Shown piece by piece: positions 1-8,418 of a DNA stretch of 64,000 nucleotides (its first letter is position 1; the number at the start of each line of letters is the position of its first letter). Source of the DNA: Oscillospiraceae bacterium (lineage in GTDB: Bacteria > Bacillota > Clostridia > Oscillospirales > Oscillospiraceae); the NCBI GenBank assembly GCA_902775355.1, contig CACYLY010000014.1:1-64000 (forward strand), written 5' to 3'. Under the pieces are notes generated by a model. It saw only the letters and a program-made list of their open reading frames with translations. It was not told the origin of the DNA and searched no databases. The position numbers and the translations under genes were made by a program.

Positions 1-318
1 CTGTTCACCAAGGATTTCAACGAGCGCACCAAGGCCGACATGGGCCTGATGATCCCCGTTGTCATCACCGTGTACTCCGACCGCAGCTTCACCTTCGTTT
101 GCAAGACTCCTCCTGCCGCCCTTCTGATCAAGAAGGCCTGCGGCATTGAGACCGCTTCCGGCGTGCCCCAGCGGGACAAGGTCGCCACCATCAGCATGGA
201 AGACGTGCGCAAGATCGCCGAGCAGAAGATGCCCGACCTGAACTGCACCGATCTCGAGTCTGCCATCAGCATGATCAAGGGCACCTGCCGTTCCATGGGC
301 GTGGTCGTCGGCGAGTAA
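1..318 (+). CDS. rplK: 50S ribosomal protein L11, 5' truncated by window edge
   Basis: This is the C-terminal part of L11, which binds the GTPase-associated region of 23S rRNA. The frame is open from base 1, and its first residues ([10 protein letters not shown]) match the middle of L11, so roughly the first 35 residues lie outside the window. The conserved stretches [13 protein letters not shown] and [12 protein letters not shown], and the C-terminal helix with MPDLN and [10 protein letters not shown], are present. It is followed after 59 bases by rplA, the usual rplK-rplA order. No rplJ or rplL follows. Confidence 0.97.
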   Translation: MFTKDFNERTKADMGLMIPVVITVYSDRSFTFVCKTPPAALLIKKACGIETASGVPQRDKVATISMEDVRKIAEQKMPDLNCTDLESAISMIKGTCRSMGVVVGE

Positions 319-377
319 GAGCCCCTACGTGGGAGGATCTATCCATCCATTACACCACTATTTAGGAGGAAACAAAA

Positions 378-972
378 TTGTTTAGAGGAAAGAATTATAA
401 AGAGAGCGCAAAGCTCATTGACAAGCAGGCCCTGTACGATCCTCAGGAGGCTCTGCAGCTGGTCATCAACGCCAGCAAGGCCAAGTTCGACGAGACCGTG
501 GAGCTCCACGTGAAGCTGGGTGTCGACGGCCGTCACGCCGACCAGCAGGTCCGCGGCGCCATCGTGCTGCCCAACGGCACCGGCAAGACTGTCCGCGTGC
601 TGGTGTTCTGCCCGCCCGAGCAGGTGGAGGACGCCCTGGCTGCCGGCGCCGACTATGCCGGCGGCATGGAGTACGTCGAGAAGATCCAGAAGGAAGCCTG
701 GTTCGAGTTCGACACCGTCATCGCCAATCCCAAGATGATGGGCACCGTGGGCCGTCTGGGTAAGATCCTGGGCCCCAAGGGCCTGATGCCCTCCCCCAAG
801 GCCGGCACCGTCACCCCCAACGTGGCCCAGGCCGTGAAGGAAGCCAAAGCCGGTAAGGTCGAGTACCGTCTGGACAAGACCAACATCATCCACTGCCCCA
901 TCGGCAAGGTCTTGCGTCACCGCCTCCACCATGGGCCCCGGCGTCAAGATCAACGCTCAGAAGCAGCTGTAA
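378..972 (+). pseudogene. rplA: 50S ribosomal protein L1 with internal deletion and frame change
   Basis: L1 forms the mobile L1 stalk and releases deacylated tRNA; it also autoregulates its operon in many bacteria. Residues 1 to about 175 match the family well, with [17 protein letters not shown] and [19 protein letters not shown]. After HCPIGK (near base 905) the frame shifts. The expected L1 C-terminus, [17 protein letters not shown], is encoded in the next frame and ends at the TAA at 970-972. Compared with full-length L1 (about 230 residues), some 33 codons are missing at the junction. The uninterrupted frame instead runs on to 989 as 203 residues with a nonsense tail. L1 is rarely lost, so an assembly error or mixed-population artefact is the likeliest cause. 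The start has a strong upstream AGGAGG. Confidence 0.85.
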
Positions 973-987
973 GCCGTTTCGGACGAT

Positions 988-1025
988 AAAAACGCTCCCG
1001 ATCCCAAAGGATCGGGAGCGTTTTT
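988..1025 (+). terminator. rho-independent terminator after rplA
   Basis: A GC-rich stem (ACGCTCCCGATCC paired with GGATCGGGAGCGT) with a short loop is followed by T5. It ends the rplK-rplA unit without rplJ or rplL. Confidence 0.9.
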
Positions 1026-1041
1026 GCTTATGCCCGCAGGA

Positions 1042-2049
1042 TCAGTACCGGGGCTCGAAGTCCCCCGCCTGCTGACAGGCCGGATTGGGCCGCAGGGTGG
1101 ACGACTGCGCGGCGCTGTTCTGCACGGCGCTTCTGTTGGTCTGGTTCCGCATGATGCTCCAGGACACCCAAAGACCCAGGCCCATGAAGAGGAAGCGCTT
1201 CAGCAGCTCGCCGCCCAGCTCGCCCAGCACGTCCGGATCCGTTATCAGCGTCGCGGCTTCGCTCAGCGCGGTGCCCAGGCTGAGACCGTAGCCCTGGATA
1301 ATGTAGATGGCCAGCTCCAGCCACAGCATCAGCGGCACGGCGATCAGGCTCAGCACCACCACGATAATGATGGAGCCAGTGTCCATCTTGCCCCGGAAGA
1401 GCTTATAGCCGAACACGGCGCAGATGGGCACCAGGGCAAACAGCAGGCTGTAAATCGTCTGCGTGAAGACTATGGTCAGCAGGTTGGGGATCAGACCCAC
1501 CAGCATGCCCAGCACCGCGCCCACGATGCCCGTGGCATAGCTGCCGTTGGTCTGGTTTTCCTCAGCCTTCTCCCGGGTCTGCGCCTCCCGCTCGCGGATG
1601 GCGGCGGCGTTCACCGGCTGGAAGCTGAGCACGCCCCGGTCCTGGATCAGGCAAAGGCTGTCCGGCCGGGCGGCGCCGGTGACGGCGCAGGTATTGGCGG
1701 GCGCCACGCCGTTTTCCCGCAGCGCGGCGGTGATCGCGTCCAGCCGCTCCCGCAGACGGGGCAGGGCCTCGTCCTTGCCGCCGAAGGAGACGGAAAAGCT
1801 GATCCGGCTCTTGGTGTATCCCTCGGTCCCGCCGATCCGCACTCCCTTTTCCTTCACCGCCTTGGCCAGCGTCCGGCGCAGGGCCGCCGTCGCTTTGTCC
1901 AGCCGCACCGCCGCGTCCACAAAGAAGGTCCGGGAACTCAGCTTGCGCAGCGTGATGGCGTAGCCGTTCCAGGTGCCGAAGAAATAATTGCCCAGACTCT
2001 CAAAGCCCAACTGGGAAATGGCGGACAACACGTCCATTTCGGTTGCCAT
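1042..2049 (-). CDS. multi-pass membrane protein of unknown function
   Basis: The 335-residue protein is not recognised as a named family. The ATG at 2049 is chosen because GGGAGGAACTGAT lies just upstream; the open frame extends further but would run into an AT-rich presumed promoter region. The N-terminal 160 residues are soluble with alternating charged helices. About four or five hydrophobic segments follow between residues ~165 and ~310 (for example IVGAVLGMLVGLIPNLLTIV and SIIIVVVLSLIAVPLMLWL). The C-terminus is polar and rich in Asn, Gln and Ser. It is convergent with rplA and divergent from the next gene. Function unknown. Confidence 0.7.
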   Translation of the reverse strand: MATEMDVLSAISQLGFESLGNYFFGTWNGYAITLRKLSSRTFFVDAAVRLDKATAALRRTLAKAVKEKGVRIGGTEGYTKSRISFSVSFGGKDEALPRLRERLDAITAALRENGVAPANTCAVTGAARPDSLCLIQDRGVLSFQPVNAAAIREREAQTREKAEENQTNGSYATGIVGAVLGMLVGLIPNLLTIVFTQTIYSLLFALVPICAVFGYKLFRGKMDTGSIIIVVVLSLIAVPLMLWLELAIYIIQGYGLSLGTALSEAATLITDPDVLGELGGELLKRFLFMGLGLWVSWSIMRNQTNRSAVQNSAAQSSTLRPNPACQQAGDFEPRY

Positions 2050-2237
2050 ATCAGTTCCTCCCGTGTCTTTTGTACGTTTTTCTCTCCGCGGCGCGTCTCC
2101 GCCGCTTTGCCGAGTCACACTATACCAGATTTCTTTCCGTTTCTCAAGTCCTGTTTCCTCCGGGTGGGCAAAAGGAGGTCTCCCGATCGGGGCAAATATC
2201 AATTTTTCTTAACATTCCTTTTTTTGTAACTATTTTG

Positions 2238-2266
2238 TAGACATTCGGAGCAGCTTGTGCTATACT
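2238..2266 (+). promoter_or_regulatory. sigma-A type promoter
   Basis: TAGACA, 17 bases, TATACT: one -35 and one -10 mismatch from consensus at the standard spacing. It lies 34 bases upstream of the ATG at 2300. Confidence 0.6.
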
Positions 2267-2299
2267 TTCCTTGATATCCTTTGAAAGGAGCCTTTTGAA

Positions 2300-3241
2300 A
2301 TGGAGACAAAGAAGAAAAACGAAAAAGATCGGATCTCTGCGGTCCTGTTTATCGTTGTTTTCCTGCTGGTCGTCGTGATCGTCATCATGGTGCTCAAGAC
2401 CGTGGACGACAAGCGCGCCGCGCAGCAGGCCCAGGAGCAGAACGCCAACACCCAGACCTATCAGTCCGTCGATCAAAGCTCGGATGCGCTGGTCATCGGC
2501 ACGGACGGGTCCGTTACGCCCAATCCCTATGAGCCGGTGAACGCGCTGCCCGGCTCCGGCAACTCCGGGAACACCGGCAATACCGGCAATACCGGCAACA
2601 CCGGCAACGGCGGCGGCACCGGCAATACCGGCAACGGCGGCGGCCAGGGCACGACCACCCAGCCCACCACGGCCCCGGCCAACAATCCGGCGCCCGCTCC
2701 GGTGAACAATCAGCCCGGCAACACCAATACCCAGCCCGGCAACACCAACACCCAGCCCGGCAATACCAACACCCAGCCCGGCACCGCCGCCGAGACGCCC
2801 ACCCAGCCCGCTCCCGCGGAGGAGCAGCCCTTCACGCCTGCCGTGATCGGCACCGGCACCTTCGTCTCCGACTCCGGCACCTGGCTGAACATCCACGCCG
2901 ACTGGTCCGTGAAGACGATCAGCACCAGCCAGATCGAAGTCACCGTGACCGTGTACGTCGACCACCAGAGCCTCTTTACCGGCGCCATCGACGACTCCGT
3001 GGGCATCCAGGTGGACGGCCAGTATGTCACCTTCAATTCTCCGAAGATCAATTACGACAAGAACGATCCCAAGATGACCGAGCTGGCTTCCCACACCTTT
3101 ACCGTGGACCTGGCCCAGGGTGAGTCCCGCAACATCGGCATCAACGTCGCCTGGGGCTACGGCGGCGAGTACGGCAGCCCCAAGGGCCGCGTGAAGATCG
3201 ACTCTCTGGAGTGCGGCGGCACCGTGGCCGTCACCAGATAA
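2300..3241 (+). CDS. membrane-anchored exported protein with low-complexity linker
   Basis: The 313-residue protein has a short basic N-terminus, one transmembrane anchor (residues ~13-32, AVLFIVVFLLVVVIVIMVL) and no cleavage signal, so it is probably a type II anchored extracellular protein. Residues ~85-175 form a disordered linker of GNT/GNGGG repeats followed by three copies of QPGNTNT. The last ~130 residues look like a compact beta-rich domain starting near TGTFVSDSGTWLNI. The ATG has a good ribosome site, AAAGGAG. No known enzyme motif is visible; a cell-surface or cell-wall role is an inference from topology. Confidence 0.75.
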   Translation: METKKKNEKDRISAVLFIVVFLLVVVIVIMVLKTVDDKRAAQQAQEQNANTQTYQSVDQSSDALVIGTDGSVTPNPYEPVNALPGSGNSGNTGNTGNTGNTGNGGGTGNTGNGGGQGTTTQPTTAPANNPAPAPVNNQPGNTNTQPGNTNTQPGNTNTQPGTAAETPTQPAPAEEQPFTPAVIGTGTFVSDSGTWLNIHADWSVKTISTSQIEVTVTVYVDHQSLFTGAIDDSVGIQVDGQYVTFNSPKINYDKNDPKMTELASHTFTVDLAQGESRNIGINVAWGYGGEYGSPKGRVKIDSLECGGTVAVTR

Positions 3242-3265
3242 GCGGCACGGCACACAAACGGATAT

Positions 3266-3318
3266 CGTCCCCCGTCACGGCGTCTGCAAAGGACGCCGTG
3301 GCGGGGGCGTGTTTTTTT
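3266..3318 (+). terminator. rho-independent terminator
   Basis: A long GC-rich hairpin (CCCCCGTCACGGCGTC with GACGCCGTGGCGGGGG) precedes a run of seven T and ends the gene at 2300-3241. Confidence 0.9.
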
Positions 3319-3320
3319 GT

Positions 3321-3349
3321 TTGACGAATCGGCGGGCGCAGCGTACAAT
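3321..3349 (+). promoter_or_regulatory. sigma-A type promoter of nth
   Basis: TTGACG, 17 bases, TACAAT. The predicted transcript has a ~72-base leader that contains a GC-rich inverted repeat (3393-3412) and T5 just before the nth start. Confidence 0.7.
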
Positions 3350-3427
3350 GAGCTTGCTGAAAAAAGATAGAAAGGCTCCCCCGGAAGGGAGACGGCGCGG
3401 CCCGGGCCGTGCCGGAGGGCTTTTTCC

Positions 3428-4063
3428 ATGCGTACCCAGGAACAAGTCAACGAGATCGTCCGGCTGCTGCTGGCGGAATACCCGGAGGCCAGCTGCACGC
3501 TGGACTACGGCAAGGATTATGAGCTGCTTTTCTCCGTGCGTCTGGCCGCCCAGTGCACCGACGAGCGGGTGAACCAGATCACCCCCGCCCTCTTCGCCCG
3601 CTTCCCGACGCTGGAGAGCTTTGCCCAGGCGGAGGTGGAGGAGGTGGAGAAATACGTCCACTCCTGCGGCTTTTTCCGGGCCAAGGCCAGGGATATCGTC
3701 GCCTGCGCCCAGGTGATCCTGGAAAAGCACGGCGGCAAGGTCCCCGCCACCATGGAGGAGCTGATCCGTCTTCCCGGCGTAGGCCGCAAGACCGCCAATC
3801 TCATTTTAGGGGACGTGTTCCGGGTCCCCGGCTCCGTGGTGGTGGACACCCACTGCATCCGCATCTCCAACCGGCTGGGTCTGGTGGACGACTTGAAGGA
3901 CCCCCCGAAGATCGAGGCGGCCCTGCGGAAGCTCCTGCCGCCGGAGAGCTCCTCGGACTTCTGCCACTGCATCGTGCTCCACGGCCGGGCCGTGTGCGAG
4001 GCCCGAAAGCCCCGCTGCGAGGCCTGCTGCGTCAAGCACCTGTGCCAGCATTTCTCCGGCTGA
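3428..4063 (+). CDS. nth: endonuclease III (base-excision repair glycosylase/AP lyase)
   Basis: The 211-residue, full-length Nth protein removes oxidised pyrimidines and cleaves the abasic site. The helix-hairpin-helix reads LPGVGRKTANLIL with the catalytic Lys in GVGRKTA. The catalytic Asp is in VVVDTHC. The C-terminal 4Fe-4S ligands are spaced C-x6-C-x2-C-x5-C (CEARKPRCEACCVKHLC). The preceding bases hold a GC-rich hairpin followed by T5 immediately before the ATG, which could attenuate or reduce translation; this is inference. A further acyltransferase gene starts nine bases after the stop, so co-transcription is likely. Confidence 0.95.
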   Translation: MRTQEQVNEIVRLLLAEYPEASCTLDYGKDYELLFSVRLAAQCTDERVNQITPALFARFPTLESFAQAEVEEVEKYVHSCGFFRAKARDIVACAQVILEKHGGKVPATMEELIRLPGVGRKTANLILGDVFRVPGSVVVDTHCIRISNRLGLVDDLKDPPKIEAALRKLLPPESSSDFCHCIVLHGRAVCEARKPRCEACCVKHLCQHFSG

Positions 4064-4072
4064 GGAGGCGCC

Positions 4073-5137
4073 ATGAAACGAGACGCGAATCTGGACCTGA
4101 TCCGCTGCGTTGCGGTGCTCTTTGTGCTGATCCTGCACTTCATCCTCTACAGCGGCTGGTACCTCACGCCCAATGTGGATTTCTCCCACTGGTTCATGAA
4201 TATGCTGCGGGCTCTGTTTCTCAACTGTGTGCCGCTTTTCATGCTGCTCACGGGCTATCTGTGCTGCCGCAGGGAGCTGTCCGCCCGCTATTATCTGGGG
4301 CTGGTGCGGATCTATGTGCTCTATCTGTTCTCCTGCCTGGCCAGTCTCCTGGTCCGTCATTTCGCGCTGGGGGAGATCCTCAGCCTGCGTTCGGTGCTTT
4401 ACGGCGTCCTGAACCACAGGGCCAACAGTTACAGCTGGTATGTCGCCATGTATACCGGCCTGTTTCTGCTGATCCCCTTTCTGAACCTGGCCTGGGCGGG
4501 GCTGAAAACCCGGCGGAAGCGGCTGGTGCTGCTGGGGACCATGCTCTATCTGACGGCGCTGCCCGGTCTGCTGAACCTGCGCCATCAGATTTACCTGGTC
4601 TGGTGGGCCAGTCTCTACCCCCTCACCTACTACTTCATCGGCGCCTACATCCGGGAGTATCGGCGCAAGCTGCGGCCCGGTCCCCTGGCCCTGGTCCTTC
4701 TTGCGGTCCTGGCCGGCGCTGCCGCGGTGAATTTCTTTCTCAGCCGCCCCGAGGGCTTTGTCTTCGTGGACGGCAACAACTACGAGGGCTTTCAGGCCCA
4801 GATCTGCTCCGTGCTGCTCTTCCTGCTGCTGCTGAACCTGGATCTGAGCCGCTGCCCGAAGGGGCTGGCCGCCGGGATCCGCTGGCTGTCCGGCCTGTCC
4901 TTCCCGGTCTATCTCTTCTCCAACGCCACGGATCTGCTGGTCTACTCCCTGTGCCGAAAGCTGATCCCCCAGGGCGGCGCCTGGGTCTACGCCTATGCCC
5001 TCGGCGCGCTGGCGAGCCTGCTGCTCTGCATCCCCCTGGCCTGGCTGGCGGAGCGGCTGGCCCACCCCCTGATCAAAGGGATCAAAAAGGGCCTGCGCAG
5101 TCTGTACCGCCGCCTGACGCCGAAGAAGGCGGAGTGA
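4073..5137 (+). CDS. acyltransferase 3 family membrane protein, copy 1
   Basis: This 354-residue integral membrane protein resembles the acyltransferase 3 family (OatA/WecH type), which O-acylates surface glycans. The signature first helix is present (LDLIRCVAVLFVLILHF, with the conserved Arg and His). About ten hydrophobic helices follow, with a basic C-terminus (KKGLRSLYRRLTPKK). It starts nine bases after nth. A second, clearly homologous gene of identical length follows 46 bases downstream, pointing to a tandem duplication. The substrate cannot be read from the sequence. Confidence 0.85.
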   Translation: MKRDANLDLIRCVAVLFVLILHFILYSGWYLTPNVDFSHWFMNMLRALFLNCVPLFMLLTGYLCCRRELSARYYLGLVRIYVLYLFSCLASLLVRHFALGEILSLRSVLYGVLNHRANSYSWYVAMYTGLFLLIPFLNLAWAGLKTRRKRLVLLGTMLYLTALPGLLNLRHQIYLVWWASLYPLTYYFIGAYIREYRRKLRPGPLALVLLAVLAGAAAVNFFLSRPEGFVFVDGNNYEGFQAQICSVLLFLLLLNLDLSRCPKGLAAGIRWLSGLSFPVYLFSNATDLLVYSLCRKLIPQGGAWVYAYALGALASLLLCIPLAWLAERLAHPLIKGIKKGLRSLYRRLTPKKAE

Positions 5138-5183
5138 ACCGGCGGCCATCTGTGTCCGCGGGACGATGAATCGAGGGAAAGCT

Positions 5184-6248
5184 GTGAAACGAGACGCCAA
5201 TCTGGACCTGATCCGCTGCATCGCGGTGATTTTTGTGCTGTTTCTGCACTTTATCATCGGCAGCGGTTGGTATGACATGCCCAATCTGGGCTTTTCCCAC
5301 TGGGCAATGAACCTGCTGCGGGCCCTGTTCATCAGCTGTGTGCCGCTGTTTCTGCTGCTCACAGGCTATCTTTGCTGCCACCGGGAGTTCTCCGCCCGCT
5401 ACTATCTGGGCCTGGTGCGGATCTATGTGATCTACCTGCTGGCCTGCCTGGGAAGCCTGCTGACCCGGCGTCTGGCCCTGGGGGAGAGCATCAGCCTGCG
5501 AGAGGCCGTAGGCGGGATCTTCAACCACTATGCCAACGGTTACAGCTGGTACGTGGCCATGTACACCGGCCTGTTCTTGCTGATCCCCTTCCTGAACCGG
5601 GCCTGGGCAAGTCTGGAGGCCCGGAAGCTGCGGCTGATCCTGGTGTGGACCCTGGTCTATCTGACCGCGGTGCCGACCCTGCTGAATCTGCGCCTGCATC
5701 TCTACGAGGTCTGGTGGAAGAATCTCTATCCTCTGGCCTACTACTTTATCGGCGCTTATTTCCGGGAGTATCGCCGCAAGCTGCGGCCCGGACTGTTGGC
5801 CCTTGCTCTGGCGGCCGCGCTGTGCGGCGCCGCCTCGCTGAACTATTTCGTCTGCCGCCCCGGCGTGTTTGCCTGGATGGATTACAGCTGGTATGACGGA
5901 TTTGAGACCATGGGGATCGCCGTGCTGGTCTTCCTGCTGCTGTTGAATCTGGATCTGAGCCGCTGCCCGAAGGGGCTGGCCGCCGGGATCCGCTGGCTGT
6001 CCGGCCTGTCCTTCTCGATCTACCTGTTTTCCGACGTGACAGACACGGTGATCTACCGCCTGGGGCAGCGGGTGATCCCCCCCGGCGAGAGCTGGATGTT
6101 CGCCTATGCCCTGTGCGCCCTGGCGAGCCTGCTGCTATGCATCCCCCTGGCCTGGCTGGCGGAGCGGCTGGCCCGGCCCCTGACCGAAGGGATCAAAAAG
6201 GCCTTGAGCAGGCTGTTTTGCCGCCCGGCGCCGAAGAGAACGGAATGA
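5184..6248 (+). CDS. acyltransferase 3 family membrane protein, copy 2
   Basis: This is a paralogue of the preceding gene, sharing long identical blocks (KRDANLDLIRC, GLAAGIRWLSGLSF, the C-terminal IPLAWLAERLA). The GTG at 5184 is preferred over the ATG at 5166. It sits behind GAGGGAAA, begins KRDANLDL exactly as copy 1 does, and gives the same length of 354 residues. Divergence is concentrated in the middle loop (residues ~225-245, SRPEGFVFVDGNNYEG versus CRPGVFAWMDYSWYDG), which suggests different acceptor specificity. That last point is inference. Confidence 0.85.
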   Translation: MKRDANLDLIRCIAVIFVLFLHFIIGSGWYDMPNLGFSHWAMNLLRALFISCVPLFLLLTGYLCCHREFSARYYLGLVRIYVIYLLACLGSLLTRRLALGESISLREAVGGIFNHYANGYSWYVAMYTGLFLLIPFLNRAWASLEARKLRLILVWTLVYLTAVPTLLNLRLHLYEVWWKNLYPLAYYFIGAYFREYRRKLRPGLLALALAAALCGAASLNYFVCRPGVFAWMDYSWYDGFETMGIAVLVFLLLLNLDLSRCPKGLAAGIRWLSGLSFSIYLFSDVTDTVIYRLGQRVIPPGESWMFAYALCALASLLLCIPLAWLAERLARPLTEGIKKALSRLFCRPAPKRTE

Positions 6249-6293
6249 GCCCCGCGGATGGCCGCAGAAGGGTCTTCCGGCGGCTTGTTCGAC

Positions 6294-6322
6294 TTGAAAA
6301 TACTCCGGCGAGGTACTATAAT
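6294..6322 (+). promoter_or_regulatory. near-consensus promoter of the 6432-9485 cluster
   Basis: TTGAAA, 17 bases, TATAAT: a single mismatch from the sigma-A consensus. Transcription from here would begin near 6329. This excludes the in-frame ATG at 6258 as the start of the following gene. Confidence 0.85.
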
Positions 6323-6431
6323 CAAACCAAATTATCCGCGCCCGCGACAAGATCCGCCGGGGGATGGAACGGTCCCGCCCTCGCCGGCTCTGCGCGCCGA
6401 AAACACCCAAGAAGAGAGAGAGGGAGCGGCA

Positions 6432-6953
6432 TTGTCAATTCTCCTTACACCCCAGCTCGGTCCCGGCGAATGGGCCGACATCATCTCCTGTGTCTTCACG
6501 ATCGTCGCACTGGCGTTCACCCTGTATCTCTGGCTGCTGGACAATCTCAGCGGGGACGAGTCGAAATTCGTTGAGAAAAAAGGCGAAATCCTGAAAGAGC
6601 TCAACGCCTGCCTCGAGAGCCTGGAGGATACGTCCAAAGATACCCCCACCGACGAAAAGCCTTCCAAAGACTTTCTCCAAACGCTGCAGAAGGCGGACAC
6701 GCAGCTGGAAGCCCTGGTAAGCTACCGCTTCTGGGCCCGCAGCAAGCAGAAGGAAGAGTTCGAAAAGATCCGCGTCTTCCACGAGGACAGCCGCTACCTG
6801 ATCAGCTTGCTCGGACGCTTAAGCGATCCCTCCGGGCAACCGAAGTCTCTGGCAGCCGTCCTTCCCCTGAACAGGACGCAGATCGAGGAGATCCGCAAAG
6901 AGTACCGAAAGGGTCTGCTCTTCATCATCGAGTTCATCGAAAACCGGGAGTAA
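6432..6953 (+). CDS. small membrane-anchored coiled-coil-like protein, unknown
   Basis: The 173-residue protein is not recognised. The TTG start at 6432 is chosen because it follows GAGAGAGGGAG and lies downstream of the promoter at 6294-6322. The N-terminus carries one transmembrane helix (residues ~14-36, DIISCVFTIVALAFTLYLWLL). The rest is charged and helical (many Glu/Lys), compatible with a cytoplasmic coiled coil. It is followed eleven bases later by a multi-pass protein, so the two are probably an operon and may form a complex. Function unknown. Confidence 0.7.
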   Translation: MSILLTPQLGPGEWADIISCVFTIVALAFTLYLWLLDNLSGDESKFVEKKGEILKELNACLESLEDTSKDTPTDEKPSKDFLQTLQKADTQLEALVSYRFWARSKQKEEFEKIRVFHEDSRYLISLLGRLSDPSGQPKSLAAVLPLNRTQIEEIRKEYRKGLLFIIEFIENRE

Positions 6954-6963
6954 AGGAGCCGCT

Positions 6964-8418
6964 ATGTCAAGTATTGTTCGGATCCTGCTGGCAGGGGCCA
7001 TCCTGTCCCTGCTCATCTACCTGACCCACAGCATCCGCACCTGGGCCTTCGGCCGGCATGAGGCCGTGACCTTCGAGTGCTCCGCGGCGGCCTGTCTGAT
7101 TTCCCTTCTCCTGTTCCCGCAGCTGGGCTGGCGCCCGAGTCTGATCCTGTGGGCGGCGGGGCTCTTCGCGGCCTTCCTCGCCAACGCCTTCACCCAGTGG
7201 GTTTTTTACATGAAGCTGCAGGACAACATGAAAGGCGCCTTCGGAAAAAGGGCCCGCTATCTGAATACCCTGGGGTCGTCCGATCCGCAGGGAACGGAAC
7301 GCGCCAAGATCATCACCGACACCCTCCAGACCATGGCCTCCGTGGCGGTCATGCCCTCCTTTTCACGCTTTCTGGAGGAATCCAAGTTTTTCAACGACCC
7401 CGGCAGCTTTATCGGGCTCGTGAAATCCATCCTGCGGCGCCAGCGCTTCCAGAAAAAGAAATTCCAGATGCGCGAGTGCTTTGCCCGGATCGTGAACCTG
7501 CTCTGCCCCTGCAAGCCGATGATCGGCAGCGCGGAGGCCGACGCCGCCGGGGGCAAGATCGCCGGGGAGGACCCTGACCAAAAAAGCCCGGGCAGCGATA
7601 CGATCCCGAGCGTCCTGCACGCAAACGAGCTGGCGCTCAACTACACGCAGGAGAAGATCGGGCTGGCCGTCTTTGACGTGCTGGGCTTCGGCGCGGCGAT
7701 CTGGATCTGGCACGGGCTCGACCTGGCCGCCAAAGCCGAGACCGCGCCCGGTGCGGGCCTCCACGGGCTCTGGTATCTCCTGCTGCTGCCCCTGTTCGCC
7801 TGGCTGGACCTTGTGCTGCGGCGCCGCGCCTTCGCCCGCTATGAGTCCTTCGGCTACGAGCTCTCCTTCGCCGCTCTGATGGCGGTCGCCTTCTGCGTGC
7901 TGCGGACCTGGCTCGCCGGCCGCCCCATCGCCGTCTGGGCCTGGGTCGTCCTGGGTCTGGTGTTCAGCCTGTTCCTGCTCTCCTCTTTTCTGGACCACCG
8001 ACTCGACAAGCGTCTGCACGCCCGGATCGACCGCATCTTTGTGAAGCTCATCGAGGGGATCCCGCCGGAAACCGAGACGAACCGGGCCATGCGGACGATC
8101 CTGAAGGACCTGCGGACGATCAGCGCCTGGGCAATCGTCCCCTTTACCGACACAGATGGGCCTCTGGAAAGGCCCGTCAAAAAACTGCCGGAGGGGAAAC
8201 GGAAGCAGTTCAGAGAGCTCGTGAAGAAGAAAGACAAAATGCCCGAGCAGATGGCAAAAATCCTCGCCGCCCTCGTGCCGGAACCCAAGCACGATATCTC
8301 GGAAGGCATGTTCTCCATCGATCCCAAGGATCAGAAAAAGACGCAGGCCGCCATGATGATCATCGGCTCCCTGGGGGTCGCCGCCGTGGTCGCCGCCGCA
8401 TGCTGGGGCGTCCTGTGA
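6964..8418 (+). CDS. multi-pass membrane protein, unknown
   Basis: This 484-residue protein belongs to no family I recognise. Two or three hydrophobic segments lie in the first 85 residues. A cytoplasmic stretch of ~130 residues is rich in Lys/Arg and contains CPCKP. Four helices lie between ~225 and ~350, then a charged segment, and a final hydrophobic C-terminal helix (MMIIGSLGVAAVVAAACWGVL). A ribosome site (AAAGGAG) precedes the ATG. Its 3' end overlaps the next gene by 19 bases, so the three genes from 6432 are probably translated from one message. Confidence 0.72.
   Translation: MSSIVRILLAGAILSLLIYLTHSIRTWAFGRHEAVTFECSAAACLISLLLFPQLGWRPSLILWAAGLFAAFLANAFTQWVFYMKLQDNMKGAFGKRARYLNTLGSSDPQGTERAKIITDTLQTMASVAVMPSFSRFLEESKFFNDPGSFIGLVKSILRRQRFQKKKFQMRECFARIVNLLCPCKPMIGSAEADAAGGKIAGEDPDQKSPGSDTIPSVLHANELALNYTQEKIGLAVFDVLGFGAAIWIWHGLDLAAKAETAPGAGLHGLWYLLLLPLFAWLDLVLRRRAFARYESFGYELSFAALMAVAFCVLRTWLAGRPIAVWAWVVLGLVFSLFLLSSFLDHRLDKRLHARIDRIFVKLIEGIPPETETNRAMRTILKDLRTISAWAIVPFTDTDGPLERPVKKLPEGKRKQFRELVKKKDKMPEQMAKILAALVPEPKHDISEGMFSIDPKDQKKTQAAMMIIGSLGVAAVVAAACWGVL

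Noticed and set aside
6258-6431. ATG at 6258 as the start of the 6432-6953 gene
   Set aside because: The consensus-like promoter lies inside that segment, and a TTG with a ribosome site follows at 6432.
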